A stretch of DNA of 64,000 bases from Methylobacterium sp. E-065 (GTDB lineage: Bacteria; Pseudomonadota; Alphaproteobacteria; Rhizobiales; Beijerinckiaceae): assembly GCF_022829605.1 (NCBI RefSeq), contig NZ_JAKSYD010000188.1, positions 124,001 to 188,000 of the forward strand. Reading direction: 5' to 3'. Positions within the stretch are counted from its first letter, which is position 1. Every line of letters begins with the position of its first letter. This document shows positions 31,436 to 40,130 of the stretch, piece by piece. Below the pieces are notes generated by a model. That model searched no databases. It saw only the letters and a list, made by a program, of their open reading frames with translations, and was not told the origin of the DNA. A program made the translations under genes and the position numbers.

Positions 31436-34243
31436 TCAGGCTTCGCGCGGCGGCGGCGCGGCCACCAACGCTTCCAGGCCCTCGGCCTTGAGGGCGGCGA
31501 CGTCGCCCGCGAACACATCCATCACGGCCCCGCGAATCGCGGCCTGCCGGTCGGGCTGCGTCACCCGCGTGCCGGTGAGGTCGGTGACGTAGAAGACGTC
31601 GACCGCCCGCTCGCCGAAGGTCGCGACGTGCGCCGAGGTGATGTTGAGCGACAGCCGGCCCAACGCGGTGGTCAATTCATAGAGGAGGCCTGGCCGGTCG
31701 AGGCCGGTGACCTCCACGACGGTCTCCCGGCTCGACAGGGCGTTGTCGATGATTACGTCCGGCGGCACCGGGAAGGTCTTGGCGCGCGTCGTCGTCGGCG
31801 GGTGCTTGTCGGCCACGAGGTCGGCGATGCGGATCTCGCCCTTGAGCGCCCGCTCGATCGCCGCCGTGATGCGCTTCGTCCGTCGGGTCTCGTCCTCGTC
31901 CCGCTCGAAGGCGCGCGAGATCACGATCGTGTCGAGGGCGAACCCGTCCGTCGTGGTGAAGATCTGGGCGTCGACGATGTTGCTGCCGGCCGCCGCGCAA
32001 GCACCGGTGATGATGGCGAGCAGGCGCGGGTGGTCGGGCGAGTAGATCGTGATCTCGGTGACCCCCCGGACGGGGTCGAGGGCAACGTCGGTGGTGCTGG
32101 TGCGGCTGTCGCCCAGCGCCTCGCGCAGGAACTGCGCGTTCTTGAGCTGGCGCGTGCCGTCGACCTTCAGCCAGTAGGCCTGACCGTGCCGGGCCGCGTA
32201 GGCGTCGAACTCCTCCGAGGCCCAGCCCGGCAGCCGCTCACGCAGCCCCATCTGGACCAGGCGCACCCGGTCGGTGCGGGCGATCTCGGAATGGCCGCCC
32301 GAGAGGTAGACCTCGGTCTCGTCGTAGAGCGTGCGGATCAGGGTGCCCTTCCAGGCGGTCCAGACGCCGGGGCCCACCGCGGTGATGTCGGCCACCGTCA
32401 GGATGGTCAGGAGCTTCAGCCGCTCCAGGGTCTGCACGTTGGCGGCGAAGCGCTCGATCGTCTTGGGGTCCGAAAGGTCGCGGCTCTGCGCGGTCATCGA
32501 CATCAGCAGGTGCTGCTCGACGAGCCAGCAGACGGTCTCGGTCTCGGCCTGGTTCAGGCCGAAGCGCGGGCAGAGTTTTTCCGCGATCGCGGCGCCCGCG
32601 ATCGAGTGATCCTCCGGCCGGCCCTTGGCGATGTCGTGCAGCAGGATCGCCACGTAGAGCGCCGTGCGGTTGTGGATCGTGTGAACGAGGCGCGAGACCA
32701 GCGGGTAGGTCTCCTGCGAGCGGCCCGATTCGACGTCCGCGAGCACGCCGACCGTGCGCAGCAGGTGCTCGTCCACCGTGAAGTGGTGATACATGTTGAA
32801 CTGCATCATCGCGACGATGCGGCCGAAATCCGGGATGAACCGGCCAAGTACCCCCGCCTCGTTCATCTCGCGCAAAGCCTCCTCGGGGGCGTTGTGCGAG
32901 GTGAGGATCTCAAGGAACAGGCGGTTGGCCTCGGTGTCGCTGCGCAGCGACGGGTTGATCAGGCGCAGCGAGCGGCTGGCCAGCCGCTTGGCATCCGGAT
33001 GGATCGCGAGGTTGTGCCGGTCGGCCAGCCAGAACAGGCGGATCAGGTTGACGGGATCGCGCTCGAACGCGTCCTCGGCCCGTAGGTTGACCCGGCCGTG
33101 GTCGATCCAGAAATCCTCCGCCTCCATGGCGGTGGCCCGGAAGCGGTCGCGGAACCGGCCAATCCAGCGGTCGAGCACCGGCGTGCGCTTGGCGTGACGC
33201 GCTTCCAGTTCCGCGCAGACGATGGCGGTGAGGTCGCCGACATCCTTGGCGAAGCGGAAATAGGCCTTCATGAACCGCTCGACGCCCGAGAGGCCGCCCC
33301 GGGCCTCGTAGCCGAAGCGCTCGGCGATTCGGGGCTGCAGGCCGAAGGACAGGCGCTCCTCCGCGCGCTTCGTCACGAAGTGCATGTGGCAACGGACCCG
33401 CCACAGGAACTCCTCGCAACGCTCGAACAGCGCGTATTCCTCCGGTGTGAACAGACCGGCGCTGACGAGTTCGGCCTGATCGCGCACCCGGTACGTGTAT
33501 TTGGCGATCCAGAACAGCGTGTTGAGGTCGCGCAGGCCGCCCTTGCCGTCCTTGACGTTGGGCTCGACGAGGTAGCGCGACGAGCCGGCCTTCGAGACGC
33601 GCAGGTCGCGCTCGCGCAGCTTGGCGTCCACGAACTCGGCCGCCGAGCCGACCACGAGTTCCATGTCGAAGCGCGTCACCAGCTCCTCGAACAGGGTCCG
33701 CGAGCCGAACAGGTAGCGCGCCTCCAGCAGCGAGGTGCGGATCGTCATGTCGGCCCGCGCCTCGCGCAGGCATTCCTCCACCGACCGGGTGGCGTGACCG
33801 ACCTTCAGCTTCAGGTCCCACAGGACGTAGAGCATCGCCTCGACGACGCTCTCGGACCACGCGGTCTGCTTGTAGGGCAGCAGGAACAGCAGATCGATGT
33901 CCGAGCCCGGCGCCATCGTGCCCCGGCCGTAACCGCCGGTGGCGACCACCGCGAGCTGTTCGCCGGTCGAAGGGTTGTCGTTGGGGTAAAGCCGCCAGAC
34001 CACGGCGTCGTGGATCGCCCGGACCACCGCGTCGGTGAGCTTGGACAGCGTTTGCGCGCAGCGCAGGCCGTTGCAGTCCTTCAAAAGCTGGACTTCGGCG
34101 GCGCGGTGGCCTTCCTCGATCACCCGCCGCAGGTGCGGGACGAGCGCGGCGCGGAGCTTGGTGGGCTCGCGAGCCTCGCGGTCGAGATTCTCCAGGACCG
34201 TGGCGAGGGCGGCGACGGGATCGAACATGGCTCCCGTTAGCAT
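31436..34243 (-). CDS. glnD: PII uridylyltransferase / uridylyl-removing enzyme GlnD
   Basis: A 935-residue sensor of glutamine that adds or removes UMP on PII proteins. Order: nucleotidyltransferase with GGYGRGTMAPGSDIDLLFL, a helical domain, an HD hydrolase domain (LLHDIAKGRPEDHS with the HD pair), and two ACT domains at the C-terminus (EITIYSPDHPRLLAIITG and VVEVTGLDRPGLLYELTT) that sense glutamine. All four domains are complete. M6 at 34228 is an alternative start. It precedes grpE on the same strand and is preceded by the TAXI protein gene, 81 bases away, also in the same direction. Confidence 0.96.
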   Translation of the reverse strand: MLTGAMFDPVAALATVLENLDREAREPTKLRAALVPHLRRVIEEGHRAAEVQLLKDCNGLRCAQTLSKLTDAVVRAIHDAVVWRLYPNDNPSTGEQLAVVATGGYGRGTMAPGSDIDLLFLLPYKQTAWSESVVEAMLYVLWDLKLKVGHATRSVEECLREARADMTIRTSLLEARYLFGSRTLFEELVTRFDMELVVGSAAEFVDAKLRERDLRVSKAGSSRYLVEPNVKDGKGGLRDLNTLFWIAKYTYRVRDQAELVSAGLFTPEEYALFERCEEFLWRVRCHMHFVTKRAEERLSFGLQPRIAERFGYEARGGLSGVERFMKAYFRFAKDVGDLTAIVCAELEARHAKRTPVLDRWIGRFRDRFRATAMEAEDFWIDHGRVNLRAEDAFERDPVNLIRLFWLADRHNLAIHPDAKRLASRSLRLINPSLRSDTEANRLFLEILTSHNAPEEALREMNEAGVLGRFIPDFGRIVAMMQFNMYHHFTVDEHLLRTVGVLADVESGRSQETYPLVSRLVHTIHNRTALYVAILLHDIAKGRPEDHSIAGAAIAEKLCPRFGLNQAETETVCWLVEQHLLMSMTAQSRDLSDPKTIERFAANVQTLERLKLLTILTVADITAVGPGVWTAWKGTLIRTLYDETEVYLSGGHSEIARTDRVRLVQMGLRERLPGWASEEFDAYAARHGQAYWLKVDGTRQLKNAQFLREALGDSRTSTTDVALDPVRGVTEITIYSPDHPRLLAIITGACAAAGSNIVDAQIFTTTDGFALDTIVISRAFERDEDETRRTKRITAAIERALKGEIRIADLVADKHPPTTTRAKTFPVPPDVIIDNALSSRETVVEVTGLDRPGLLYELTTALGRLSLNITSAHVATFGERAVDVFYVTDLTGTRVTQPDRQAAIRGAVMDVFAGDVAALKAEGLEALVAAPPPREA

Positions 34244-34324
34244 GATATGCCTACGCCGCCAGCCATGCGGCGACGCGTGTCCGATCCCGAATTTTCACGG
34301 TTCATCACGCCAAGCCACAGTCCC

Positions 34325-35857
34325 CTATTCTGCCGCTGGCAAGTCGAGGGCCAACAGCCGCGCCGTCCGGTTGCGGGTCGAGGGCCTAGCCTCGGTGGCG
34401 GCGGTCTGCCGCCGGGCATCGGCGATCGCCGCGTGGACCCCGTCCACCGCCAGAATCAGGGCGCTCACGGTGCGGGCGTCGATGCTGCGCTCCCGAGCGT
34501 AGCAAACCACGTCGGAGACGAGCCCGTCGGTTTCGATCGCCAGGGCGTCGAGCGCTGCGCTGCTCGTCGCGACCCGGACCTCGCGCATGATGGCGAGCAG
34601 GCGGTCGAGGACGAAATCGACCCGCTCTCGGCGCTTGCGGGCCAGCCGCTGCCCGATCCACGCGAAGCCGGAGCCGATCGTGCCGCCGAAGAAAGCGAAC
34701 AGGTAGATGTAATCCTCGTAGCGATCGAGGAATGTCTGCTGCTCGCGCTCGAAATAATCGACCGCACCTGGGTGGTTCGGCAGCCGTGCCGACGTCGCCG
34801 CAACCGTGGTGTCGAAGTCGGGCGCCTTCATCAGCTTGGCGGCCGGGGCCGCGGAGGCGAGGCGCGAGCGCCACTCGAACAGGTGCTGCGTGGCCGAGGC
34901 CACCGCGACGCGGCTCACCGTGCCGCGCGCCATCAGGCGGTAGGAGGCGCCGACGGTCTTGATCTCCTCGTCGGGACGCTTCGGACGGCCGCCGAAGGTC
35001 CCGGCCGGAATGCTCACCGCTTGCAATTCGGGGAAGCGCTGCAGGATCGCGTCGCCATCGGGAATCGAGACGAAGCCGATCTTGCGCTCCGGCGAGCCCA
35101 GTTCGACGGCGTGCACCATGGCCGCCGCGGTCTTGGACGCTGGGCTGGCAATCACCGCCACCGCGTCGACCCGCTTGTCGGTCAGCGCGGCCGTGACCTC
35201 GCCGATCTTCAGGGGCACGACCACGACGTGGCCCACCTCCGCCTCGTCGGCCGGTGGGGCACCCTCGGATGCCTCCTCGGCGCGGTTTTCCGGAACGAGA
35301 TCGTAGAAGGAGAGCAGGTTCGTCAGGAAGGGCAGGTCGGCGCTGTGGCGCACAACGATGCCGAGGCGCTTGCGCGCCAGCGCCGGGATGTCGTCGAGAT
35401 CGGCGGCCTCGGGCGCCGCGATGACCAGGGCCTCGTCGTGCAGGATCGCCAGCGTCAGGCCGTTCTCGGGCAGCAACACATCCGGCCGGACTACGGCGAG
35501 GTCGGCCTTGTTGCGCTGGAGCGCCAGGGCGCTGTCGCGGACGTCGGCGTAGCGCACGACCTTGAGGCGCACATCCTCGCGGCCCCGATCCAGGGCGCTG
35601 GCATAGGCTTCGATCAGGGCGGCCTCGGGCCCGTCCTGGGGGCCCACCGCCACCGTCAGGGTGTTCGGGCGCGACAGATAGACGATCGCGGCGGCGACCG
35701 CGGCCAGGCCCAGGGCCACCAGGACCAGGAGCCACTCGCGGCGCATCAGAGACGTCGCCGCGGCACGGAGGCGGCTCCGCCACGGTTTGCGGATGCGGTC
35801 GGGCGAAGGACGGTGGTTCGGTCCATGTCCGAGCCTGTCGCGTTGCACGCGTTCCAT
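34325..35857 (-). CDS. TAXI-family solute-binding protein with membrane anchors at both ends
   Basis: A 510-residue protein when started at ATG 35855-35857 (MERVQRDRLG). After a basic N-terminus it has a membrane helix (WLLVLVALGLAAVAAAIVYL), then a TAXI-type periplasmic binding domain (TLTVAVGPQDGPEAALIEAYASAL, VGHVVVVPLKIGEVTAALTDKRVDAVAVI), and then another hydrophobic stretch (YLFAFFGGTIGSGFAWIGQRL) with an extra cytoplasmic ~120 residues. TAXI proteins normally feed TRAP transporters; no TRAP permease is near. The extra C-terminal part after a second helix is unusual and looks like a sensor or scaffold. An upstream start at 35932 would overlap recX, so 35857 is preferred. Confidence 0.8.
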   Translation of the reverse strand: MERVQRDRLGHGPNHRPSPDRIRKPWRSRLRAAATSLMRREWLLVLVALGLAAVAAAIVYLSRPNTLTVAVGPQDGPEAALIEAYASALDRGREDVRLKVVRYADVRDSALALQRNKADLAVVRPDVLLPENGLTLAILHDEALVIAAPEAADLDDIPALARKRLGIVVRHSADLPFLTNLLSFYDLVPENRAEEASEGAPPADEAEVGHVVVVPLKIGEVTAALTDKRVDAVAVIASPASKTAAAMVHAVELGSPERKIGFVSIPDGDAILQRFPELQAVSIPAGTFGGRPKRPDEEIKTVGASYRLMARGTVSRVAVASATQHLFEWRSRLASAAPAAKLMKAPDFDTTVAATSARLPNHPGAVDYFEREQQTFLDRYEDYIYLFAFFGGTIGSGFAWIGQRLARKRRERVDFVLDRLLAIMREVRVATSSAALDALAIETDGLVSDVVCYARERSIDARTVSALILAVDGVHAAIADARRQTAATEARPSTRNRTARLLALDLPAAE

Positions 35858-35901
35858 ACCCAAGTCATGGAACGCAAACCTGTCGAGAACGTGAAGAACC
35901 G

Positions 35902-36501
35902 GTGAAACCCCCATTCGTTGCAGGATCCGCACCGGGACACCGCAAGGCCGACGCGGCCCCGCCGAAACCGATCAGCGCGCCGTGGCTCGAACGGTCGGCG
36001 CTGCATTACCTCGAGCGCTACAGCGCCTCGACCGAGATGCTGCGCCGGACCCTGGCGCGGCGGGTGGAGAAGCGGGCGCGGCTGCGCGGCGAGGACCCCG
36101 CCGGCTTCGCCGAGATGATCGCCGCCACGGTGGCGCGGGCGGTCTCAGCCGGCCTCGTAGACGACGTGCGTTTCGCCGACATGCGCCTCGCCACGCTGCG
36201 TCGCCGGGGCACGTCGAGCCGCGGCGTCTCGGCGAAGCTCGCCGCCAAGGGCGTCCCCCGGGATGTGGTCGAGGCCGCCATGCAGGCCGAGCGGGAGGCG
36301 GTGCCGGAGGAGGACGCCGCCGCGATCGAGGATCAGGCCGCACAGGCTTACGCCAAGCGGCGGCGCCTCGGGCCGTATCGCCGGCCGGACCAGCGGGCCG
36401 CCTATCGCGACCGCGATCTTGCCGCGCTGGCGCGGGCCGGATTTTCGTATGGCCTCGCCCGCCGGGTGGTCGATACGGAGTTGGACGAGGAGCCCGGGTG
36501 A
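35902..36501 (+). CDS. recX: RecX regulatory protein
   Basis: A 199-residue protein beginning at GTG 35902. It has the three-helix repeats of RecX: ERSALHYLERYSASTEMLRRTLARRV, a middle repeat with SAGLVDDVRFADMRLATLRRRGTSSRGVSAKLAAKGV, and a third repeat with DLAALARAGFSYGLARRVVD. RecX is known to bind RecA filaments and limit strand exchange. recA is not in this window. The gene opens a set of DNA-maintenance genes on the plus strand (radical SAM, UdgX, polA), although 76 bases separate it from the next. Confidence 0.9.
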   Translation: MKPPFVAGSAPGHRKADAAPPKPISAPWLERSALHYLERYSASTEMLRRTLARRVEKRARLRGEDPAGFAEMIAATVARAVSAGLVDDVRFADMRLATLRRRGTSSRGVSAKLAAKGVPRDVVEAAMQAEREAVPEEDAAAIEDQAAQAYAKRRRLGPYRRPDQRAAYRDRDLAALARAGFSYGLARRVVDTELDEEPG

Positions 36502-36577
36502 AGGGTGCGGCAATGCGGCCCGGGGTAGGCTACCGGCCGACCTTGCACCTTCTCGCGCCTCGTTCATTGTCTGTTCG

Positions 36578-37789
36578 ATGGACGAAACCCTCGCCAAGAA
36601 ACTGCGCATCCTGGCCGATGCCGCGAAGTACGATGCGTCCTGCGCGTCCTCCGCGGCGCCCAAGCGCGCGGCCGGCAAGGATGGGCTCGGCTCCACCACC
36701 GGGGCCGGCATCTGCCACGCCTATACGCCGGATGGGCGCTGCGTCTCGCTGCTCAAGATCCTGCTGACCAACTGGTGCCTGTTCGATTGCGCCTATTGCA
36801 TCAACCGGCGCTCCTCGAACGTGCGGCGGGCGAAGTTCACCGTCGAGGAGGTCGTGAACCTCACCCTGAACTTCTACCGGCGCAACTATATCGAGGGCCT
36901 GTTCCTGTCCTCGGGCATCATCAAGTCGCCCGACCACACGATGGAGTTGCTGACCCGGGTGGCGAAATCGCTCCGGCGCGACCACGGCTTTGCCGGCTAC
37001 ATCCACCTCAAGTCGATCCCCGAGGCGAGCCCCTGGCTGATCGAGGAGGCCGGCCTCTATGCCGACCGGCTGTCGATCAACGTCGAATTGCCCACCGAGG
37101 CGAGCCTGGAGCGGCTGGCGCCCGAGAAAGACGGCGCTACCATCCAGAAGGCGATGACGCAGATCGGCGAGCGGATCGTTGAGGCCAAGGCCGAAAAGCG
37201 CCGGTTCTCGCCGGCCGGCCATTCGACCCAGGTGATCGTCGGGGCGGACGCCACCACCGACGAGGCGTTGATCCGCAAGAGCGCGCTGCTCTACGGCAGC
37301 GTGGGTCTGAAGCGCGTCTATTACTCGGCCTTCAGTCCGATCCCGGACGGGTCGGCGATCCTGCCGCCGAAGCCGCCGCCGCTGCAACGGGAGCACCGGC
37401 TGTATCAGGCCGATTGGCTGCTACGCTATTATCACTTCACCCCCGACGAGGTCGCCGACGCCTCGGAGGGTGGCATGCTCGCCCTCGACATCGACCCAAA
37501 ACTCGCCTGGGCGTTGAAGCACCGCGAAAAATTCCCGGTGGACGTGAACAAAGCGGACCGGGAGTGGCTGCTGCGTGTGCCGGGGCTCGGCGCGCGGGCG
37601 GTCGACAAGATCATCACGGCCCGTCGTCACGCGACCCTGCGGCTGGATGACGTGGCGCGGCTGACCTCGGGGCTGAAGCGGGCGCGGCCGTTCCTCATCA
37701 CCGCCGATCATCGGCCGGTGGGGCTGACGGATCGGGCCGATTTGCGCACGCGGCTGGTTGAGCCGGCGACGCAGTTGAGCTTGTTTTGA
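36578..37789 (+). CDS. Putative DNA modification/repair radical SAM protein
   Basis: A 403-residue protein starting at ATG 36578. The 4Fe-4S binding motif is CLFDCAYC (Cys 67, 71, 74; CX3CX2C), the radical-SAM core follows (EGLFLSSGIIKSPDH, GYIHLKSIPEAS, LSINVELPTEASLERL), and the C-terminal part has a helix-hairpin-helix (VNKADREWLLRVPGLGARAV) that would bind DNA. This is the family found next to DUF4130-UdgX proteins in many bacteria. The reaction is unknown; adjacent context suggests DNA damage or base modification. Its TGA stop overlaps the ATG of the UdgX gene (TGATG), so the two are translated together. Confidence 0.9.
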   Translation: MDETLAKKLRILADAAKYDASCASSAAPKRAAGKDGLGSTTGAGICHAYTPDGRCVSLLKILLTNWCLFDCAYCINRRSSNVRRAKFTVEEVVNLTLNFYRRNYIEGLFLSSGIIKSPDHTMELLTRVAKSLRRDHGFAGYIHLKSIPEASPWLIEEAGLYADRLSINVELPTEASLERLAPEKDGATIQKAMTQIGERIVEAKAEKRRFSPAGHSTQVIVGADATTDEALIRKSALLYGSVGLKRVYYSAFSPIPDGSAILPPKPPPLQREHRLYQADWLLRYYHFTPDEVADASEGGMLALDIDPKLAWALKHREKFPVDVNKADREWLLRVPGLGARAVDKIITARRHATLRLDDVARLTSGLKRARPFLITADHRPVGLTDRADLRTRLVEPATQLSLF

Positions 37790-39417
37790 TGCGGACCGGA
37801 AGCGCGCCTCTCCCTCCCCCCTCTGCGGGGGAGGGTACCCTGCGCAGCAGGGGGGGAGAGGGGAGCGACGGTGCAGGATCGGACAGTGACCTGCATGCCG
37901 GCCTCGAACCTTTCGGAGCCCGGGCTCCCCTCTCCCGACCCGACCTGACGGCCGGCCCACCCTCCCCCGCAGAGGGGGGAGGGGATGCGCACCGGCCGCG
38001 TGCCATTACGTTACGCCCAGGTGCAGATCTCGTCGGCTTCCGCACCGCCGTTCGAAGCCTCGTTGCCGCGGGCGTCCCGCCCGAAGCGGTGTCGTGGTCG
38101 GTGACGGATTCACCCGGCCTGTTCGGGGCCGAGGCCGACGCCGCTTCCGCTGCCCCGCTCGCCCTACCCAAACCTGTCGCCGGCCTGATCCCGCAGGTGA
38201 TCCCCCACCGCGATCCCGAGCGTTACGGCCTGCTCTACGCGCTGATCTGGCGGGTCTGCCACGGTGAGCGGCATCTGATGGAAGTCGGCAGCGATCCGTT
38301 GGTCTATCGCCTGCACCGCATGGCGAAGGCGATCGGGCGCGACCTGCACAAGATGCACGCCTTCCTGCGCTTCCGCCGCACCGAGGACGCGGTGGGCGAG
38401 CGTTTCGTGGCGTGGTTCGAGCCCGATCACCACATTTTGGAAGCAGCCGCGCCGTTCTTCGTGGCGCGGTTCCGGGGCATGCGCTGGTCGATCCTGACGC
38501 CCGAGGGCTCGGCCCACTGGGATACCGACACGCTGACCTACGGCCCGCCCGGCGACCGGGCCACGCTCCCCGACGGCGACGGGTTCGAGGCCGGCTGGCA
38601 GACCTATTACGAGAGCACCTTCAACCCGGCCCGGACCAACCTGAAGGCGATGCGGGCCGAGATGCCCAAGAAGTACTGGCACAACATGCCCGAGACCGCC
38701 GCGATCCCCGCTTTGGTTCGGGCGGCGGCCGGGCGTACCGAAGCCATGATCGAGAGGGAGCCGACCTTGCCCACACGCCGCGAACCGACCCGGGCCGTCG
38801 CCGCCATGGCCGATCAGGATCCCAAGACCCTGGACGAGCTGAACGTCATCATTCGGCGGACCGAGCCCCTGGTTCCGGGTGCGACCCAGGCTGTGCTCGG
38901 CGAGGGCGCGGTCGGCGCGACGATCGCCTTCGTGGGCGAGCAGCCAGGCGACCAGGAAGACCGGCAGGGCCGCCCGTTCATCGGGCCGGCGGGGCAGCTG
39001 CTGTCCCGCGCCATGGCGGAGGCCGGGATCGACCGCGGGGCGAGCTATCTCACGAATGCGGTCAAGCACTTCAAGTTCGAGGAGCGCGGCAAGCGCCGCA
39101 TTCACCAGAAGCCGACGGCTGGTGAGGTTAGCCACTATCGTTGGTGGCTCGACCGGGAACTGGATTTCGTCGGCCCGAAGCTGGTGGTGGCACTCGGCGC
39201 CACGGCGGTGCTGGCACTGACCGGCAAGGCGGTCCCGATCACCCGGGCACGCGGCCCGTTCCGGTTCGAGCGGTTCGACAACCGCTTCCAGGGCTTCATC
39301 ACGGTCCACCCGTCGTACCTGCTGCGCCTGCCCGACGAGGCGAAGGAGGAGGCCTACGCGGCCTTCGTGGACGATCTGCGCCGGGTCGAGGCGCTTGGGC
39401 GGGAGCTGGCCGCCTGA
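37789..39417 (+). CDS. udgX: DUF4130-UdgX fusion, uracil-DNA binding protein
   Basis: A 542-residue protein, ATG 37789 overlapping the previous TGA. Residues ~71-330 are the DUF4130 domain (VAAGVPPEAVSWSVTD, VYRLHRMAKAIGRDLHKMHAFLRFR, NLKAMRAEMPKKYWHNMPE). Residues ~345-540 are a UdgX-type uracil-DNA glycosylase domain with GEQPGDQEDRQGRPFIGPAG and the loop KRRIHQ, whose His439 is the residue that in UdgX forms a covalent bond with the DNA after uracil removal. The first ~70 residues are Pro/Gly-rich, encoded by a palindromic element (see separate entry) and not part of the conserved domain. No in-frame ATG or GTG closer to the domain is visible. Confidence 0.9.
   Translation: MRTGSAPLPPPSAGEGTLRSRGGEGSDGAGSDSDLHAGLEPFGARAPLSRPDLTAGPPSPAEGGGDAHRPRAITLRPGADLVGFRTAVRSLVAAGVPPEAVSWSVTDSPGLFGAEADAASAAPLALPKPVAGLIPQVIPHRDPERYGLLYALIWRVCHGERHLMEVGSDPLVYRLHRMAKAIGRDLHKMHAFLRFRRTEDAVGERFVAWFEPDHHILEAAAPFFVARFRGMRWSILTPEGSAHWDTDTLTYGPPGDRATLPDGDGFEAGWQTYYESTFNPARTNLKAMRAEMPKKYWHNMPETAAIPALVRAAAGRTEAMIEREPTLPTRREPTRAVAAMADQDPKTLDELNVIIRRTEPLVPGATQAVLGEGAVGATIAFVGEQPGDQEDRQGRPFIGPAGQLLSRAMAEAGIDRGASYLTNAVKHFKFEERGKRRIHQKPTAGEVSHYRWWLDRELDFVGPKLVVALGATAVLALTGKAVPITRARGPFRFERFDNRFQGFITVHPSYLLRLPDEAKEEAYAAFVDDLRRVEALGRELAA
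37812..37983. repeat. Palindromic element with terminal inverted repeats inside the UdgX gene
   Basis: The ends at 37812-37835 and 37960-37983 are exact inverted copies over 24 bases; each is itself a 9-bp hairpin (CCCTCCCCC against GGGGGAGGG). A second inner pair matches: GGGAGAGGGGAGC (37853-37865) with GCTCCCCTCTCCC (37925-37937). The whole therefore folds as a long nested hairpin, like a MITE or a Rickettsia palindromic element. It is read in frame as residues ~8-65 of the UdgX protein. A shorter relative is at 53543-53564. Confidence 0.75.
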
Positions 39418-39471
39418 TCGCCCGCGCTTCTGGTATGCTGGCCAATACCGATTCCCGCCGGTCCCGCCGCC

Positions 39472-39768
39472 ATGGACAAGCACGCCGCCCTCGACATCCT
39501 GCGCACCCACGAGGCGGAGCTGCGCCGCCGGGGGGTGGTCCACGCCGCTCTGTTCGGCTCCGTTGCCCGGGGCGAGGCGCGGGCCGATAGCGACCTCGAC
39601 GTGATGATCGAGATCGAGCCGGAGCGCGTGCGTGACGTCTTCAGTTATGTGGGCCTGTGCCGGTTCATCGGCGAGCTGTTCCCGGTTCCGGTGGATGTGG
39701 CGGATCGCCGAAGCCTGAAGGAGCGCGTCCGGGAAAGGGCCGAGAACGATGCCGTTCCAGCCTTCTGA
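39472..39768 (+). CDS. MNT-domain nucleotidyltransferase antitoxin (MntA-like)
   Basis: A 98-residue protein of the minimal nucleotidyltransferase type. The catalytic motif is LFGSVARGEARADSDLDVMIE, i.e. GS-x9-SDxD, complete, and PVDVADRRSLKERV provides the third acidic region. In MNT/HEPN systems this protein is known to AMPylate and silence the HEPN toxin. It overlaps the next gene by 20 bases and lies 54 bases after the UdgX stop. Pairing with a HEPN gene makes the assignment firm as a family, with toxin-antitoxin function inferred. Confidence 0.88.
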   Translation: MDKHAALDILRTHEAELRRRGVVHAALFGSVARGEARADSDLDVMIEIEPERVRDVFSYVGLCRFIGELFPVPVDVADRRSLKERVRERAENDAVPAF

Positions 39769-40108
39769 GCGGGCACGCGACGCCTGTGAGGATATCATCA
39801 CCAATGCCCAGGCCGCGGAAAGTTTTGTCGCGGGCCTGAGCTACGAAGCGTTCGTCGCGGATCGGCGCACGAATTACGCCGTGGTTCGCTGCCGGGAGAT
39901 CATCTCCGAGGCCAGCCGACGCCTCACCGGCGAGATGCGGGACCGTCACCCGAACGTGCCGTGGCGCGACATCGCAGACGCGGGCAACGTCTACCGTCAC
40001 GGCTATCACCGGGTCATGCTGGACAACGTCTGGCGGACCGTTCACGAGCGCTTGACCGACCTCGTCGCGGCCTGCCGCGCCGAGCTGGACCGCGTGCCCG
40101 AATCCTGA
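39749..40108 (+). CDS. HEPN-domain toxin (HepT-like, DUF86)
   Basis: A 119-residue all-helical protein overlapping the MNT gene. HepT proteins are RNases whose active site is an R-x4-6-H motif followed by Tyr, usually RNxxxH-x-Y. Here the corresponding segment, WRDIADAGNVYRHGYHRV, has Gly where the Arg is expected, with GNVYRHGY; the His and the Tyr are kept. I have the impression that this variant occurs in a subgroup of DUF86 proteins. Whether it is active is therefore open. polA starts 22 bases downstream in the same direction. Confidence 0.85.
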   Translation: MPFQPSERARDACEDIITNAQAAESFVAGLSYEAFVADRRTNYAVVRCREIISEASRRLTGEMRDRHPNVPWRDIADAGNVYRHGYHRVMLDNVWRTVHERLTDLVAACRAELDRVPES

Positions 40109-40130
40109 TCGCCCCGAGCCGCCTGAGCCC

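Noticed and set aside
37960..37983. G-rich/C-rich hairpins as a CRISPR repeat
   Set aside because: Only two inverted copies with a unique centre; no array of direct repeats with spacers.
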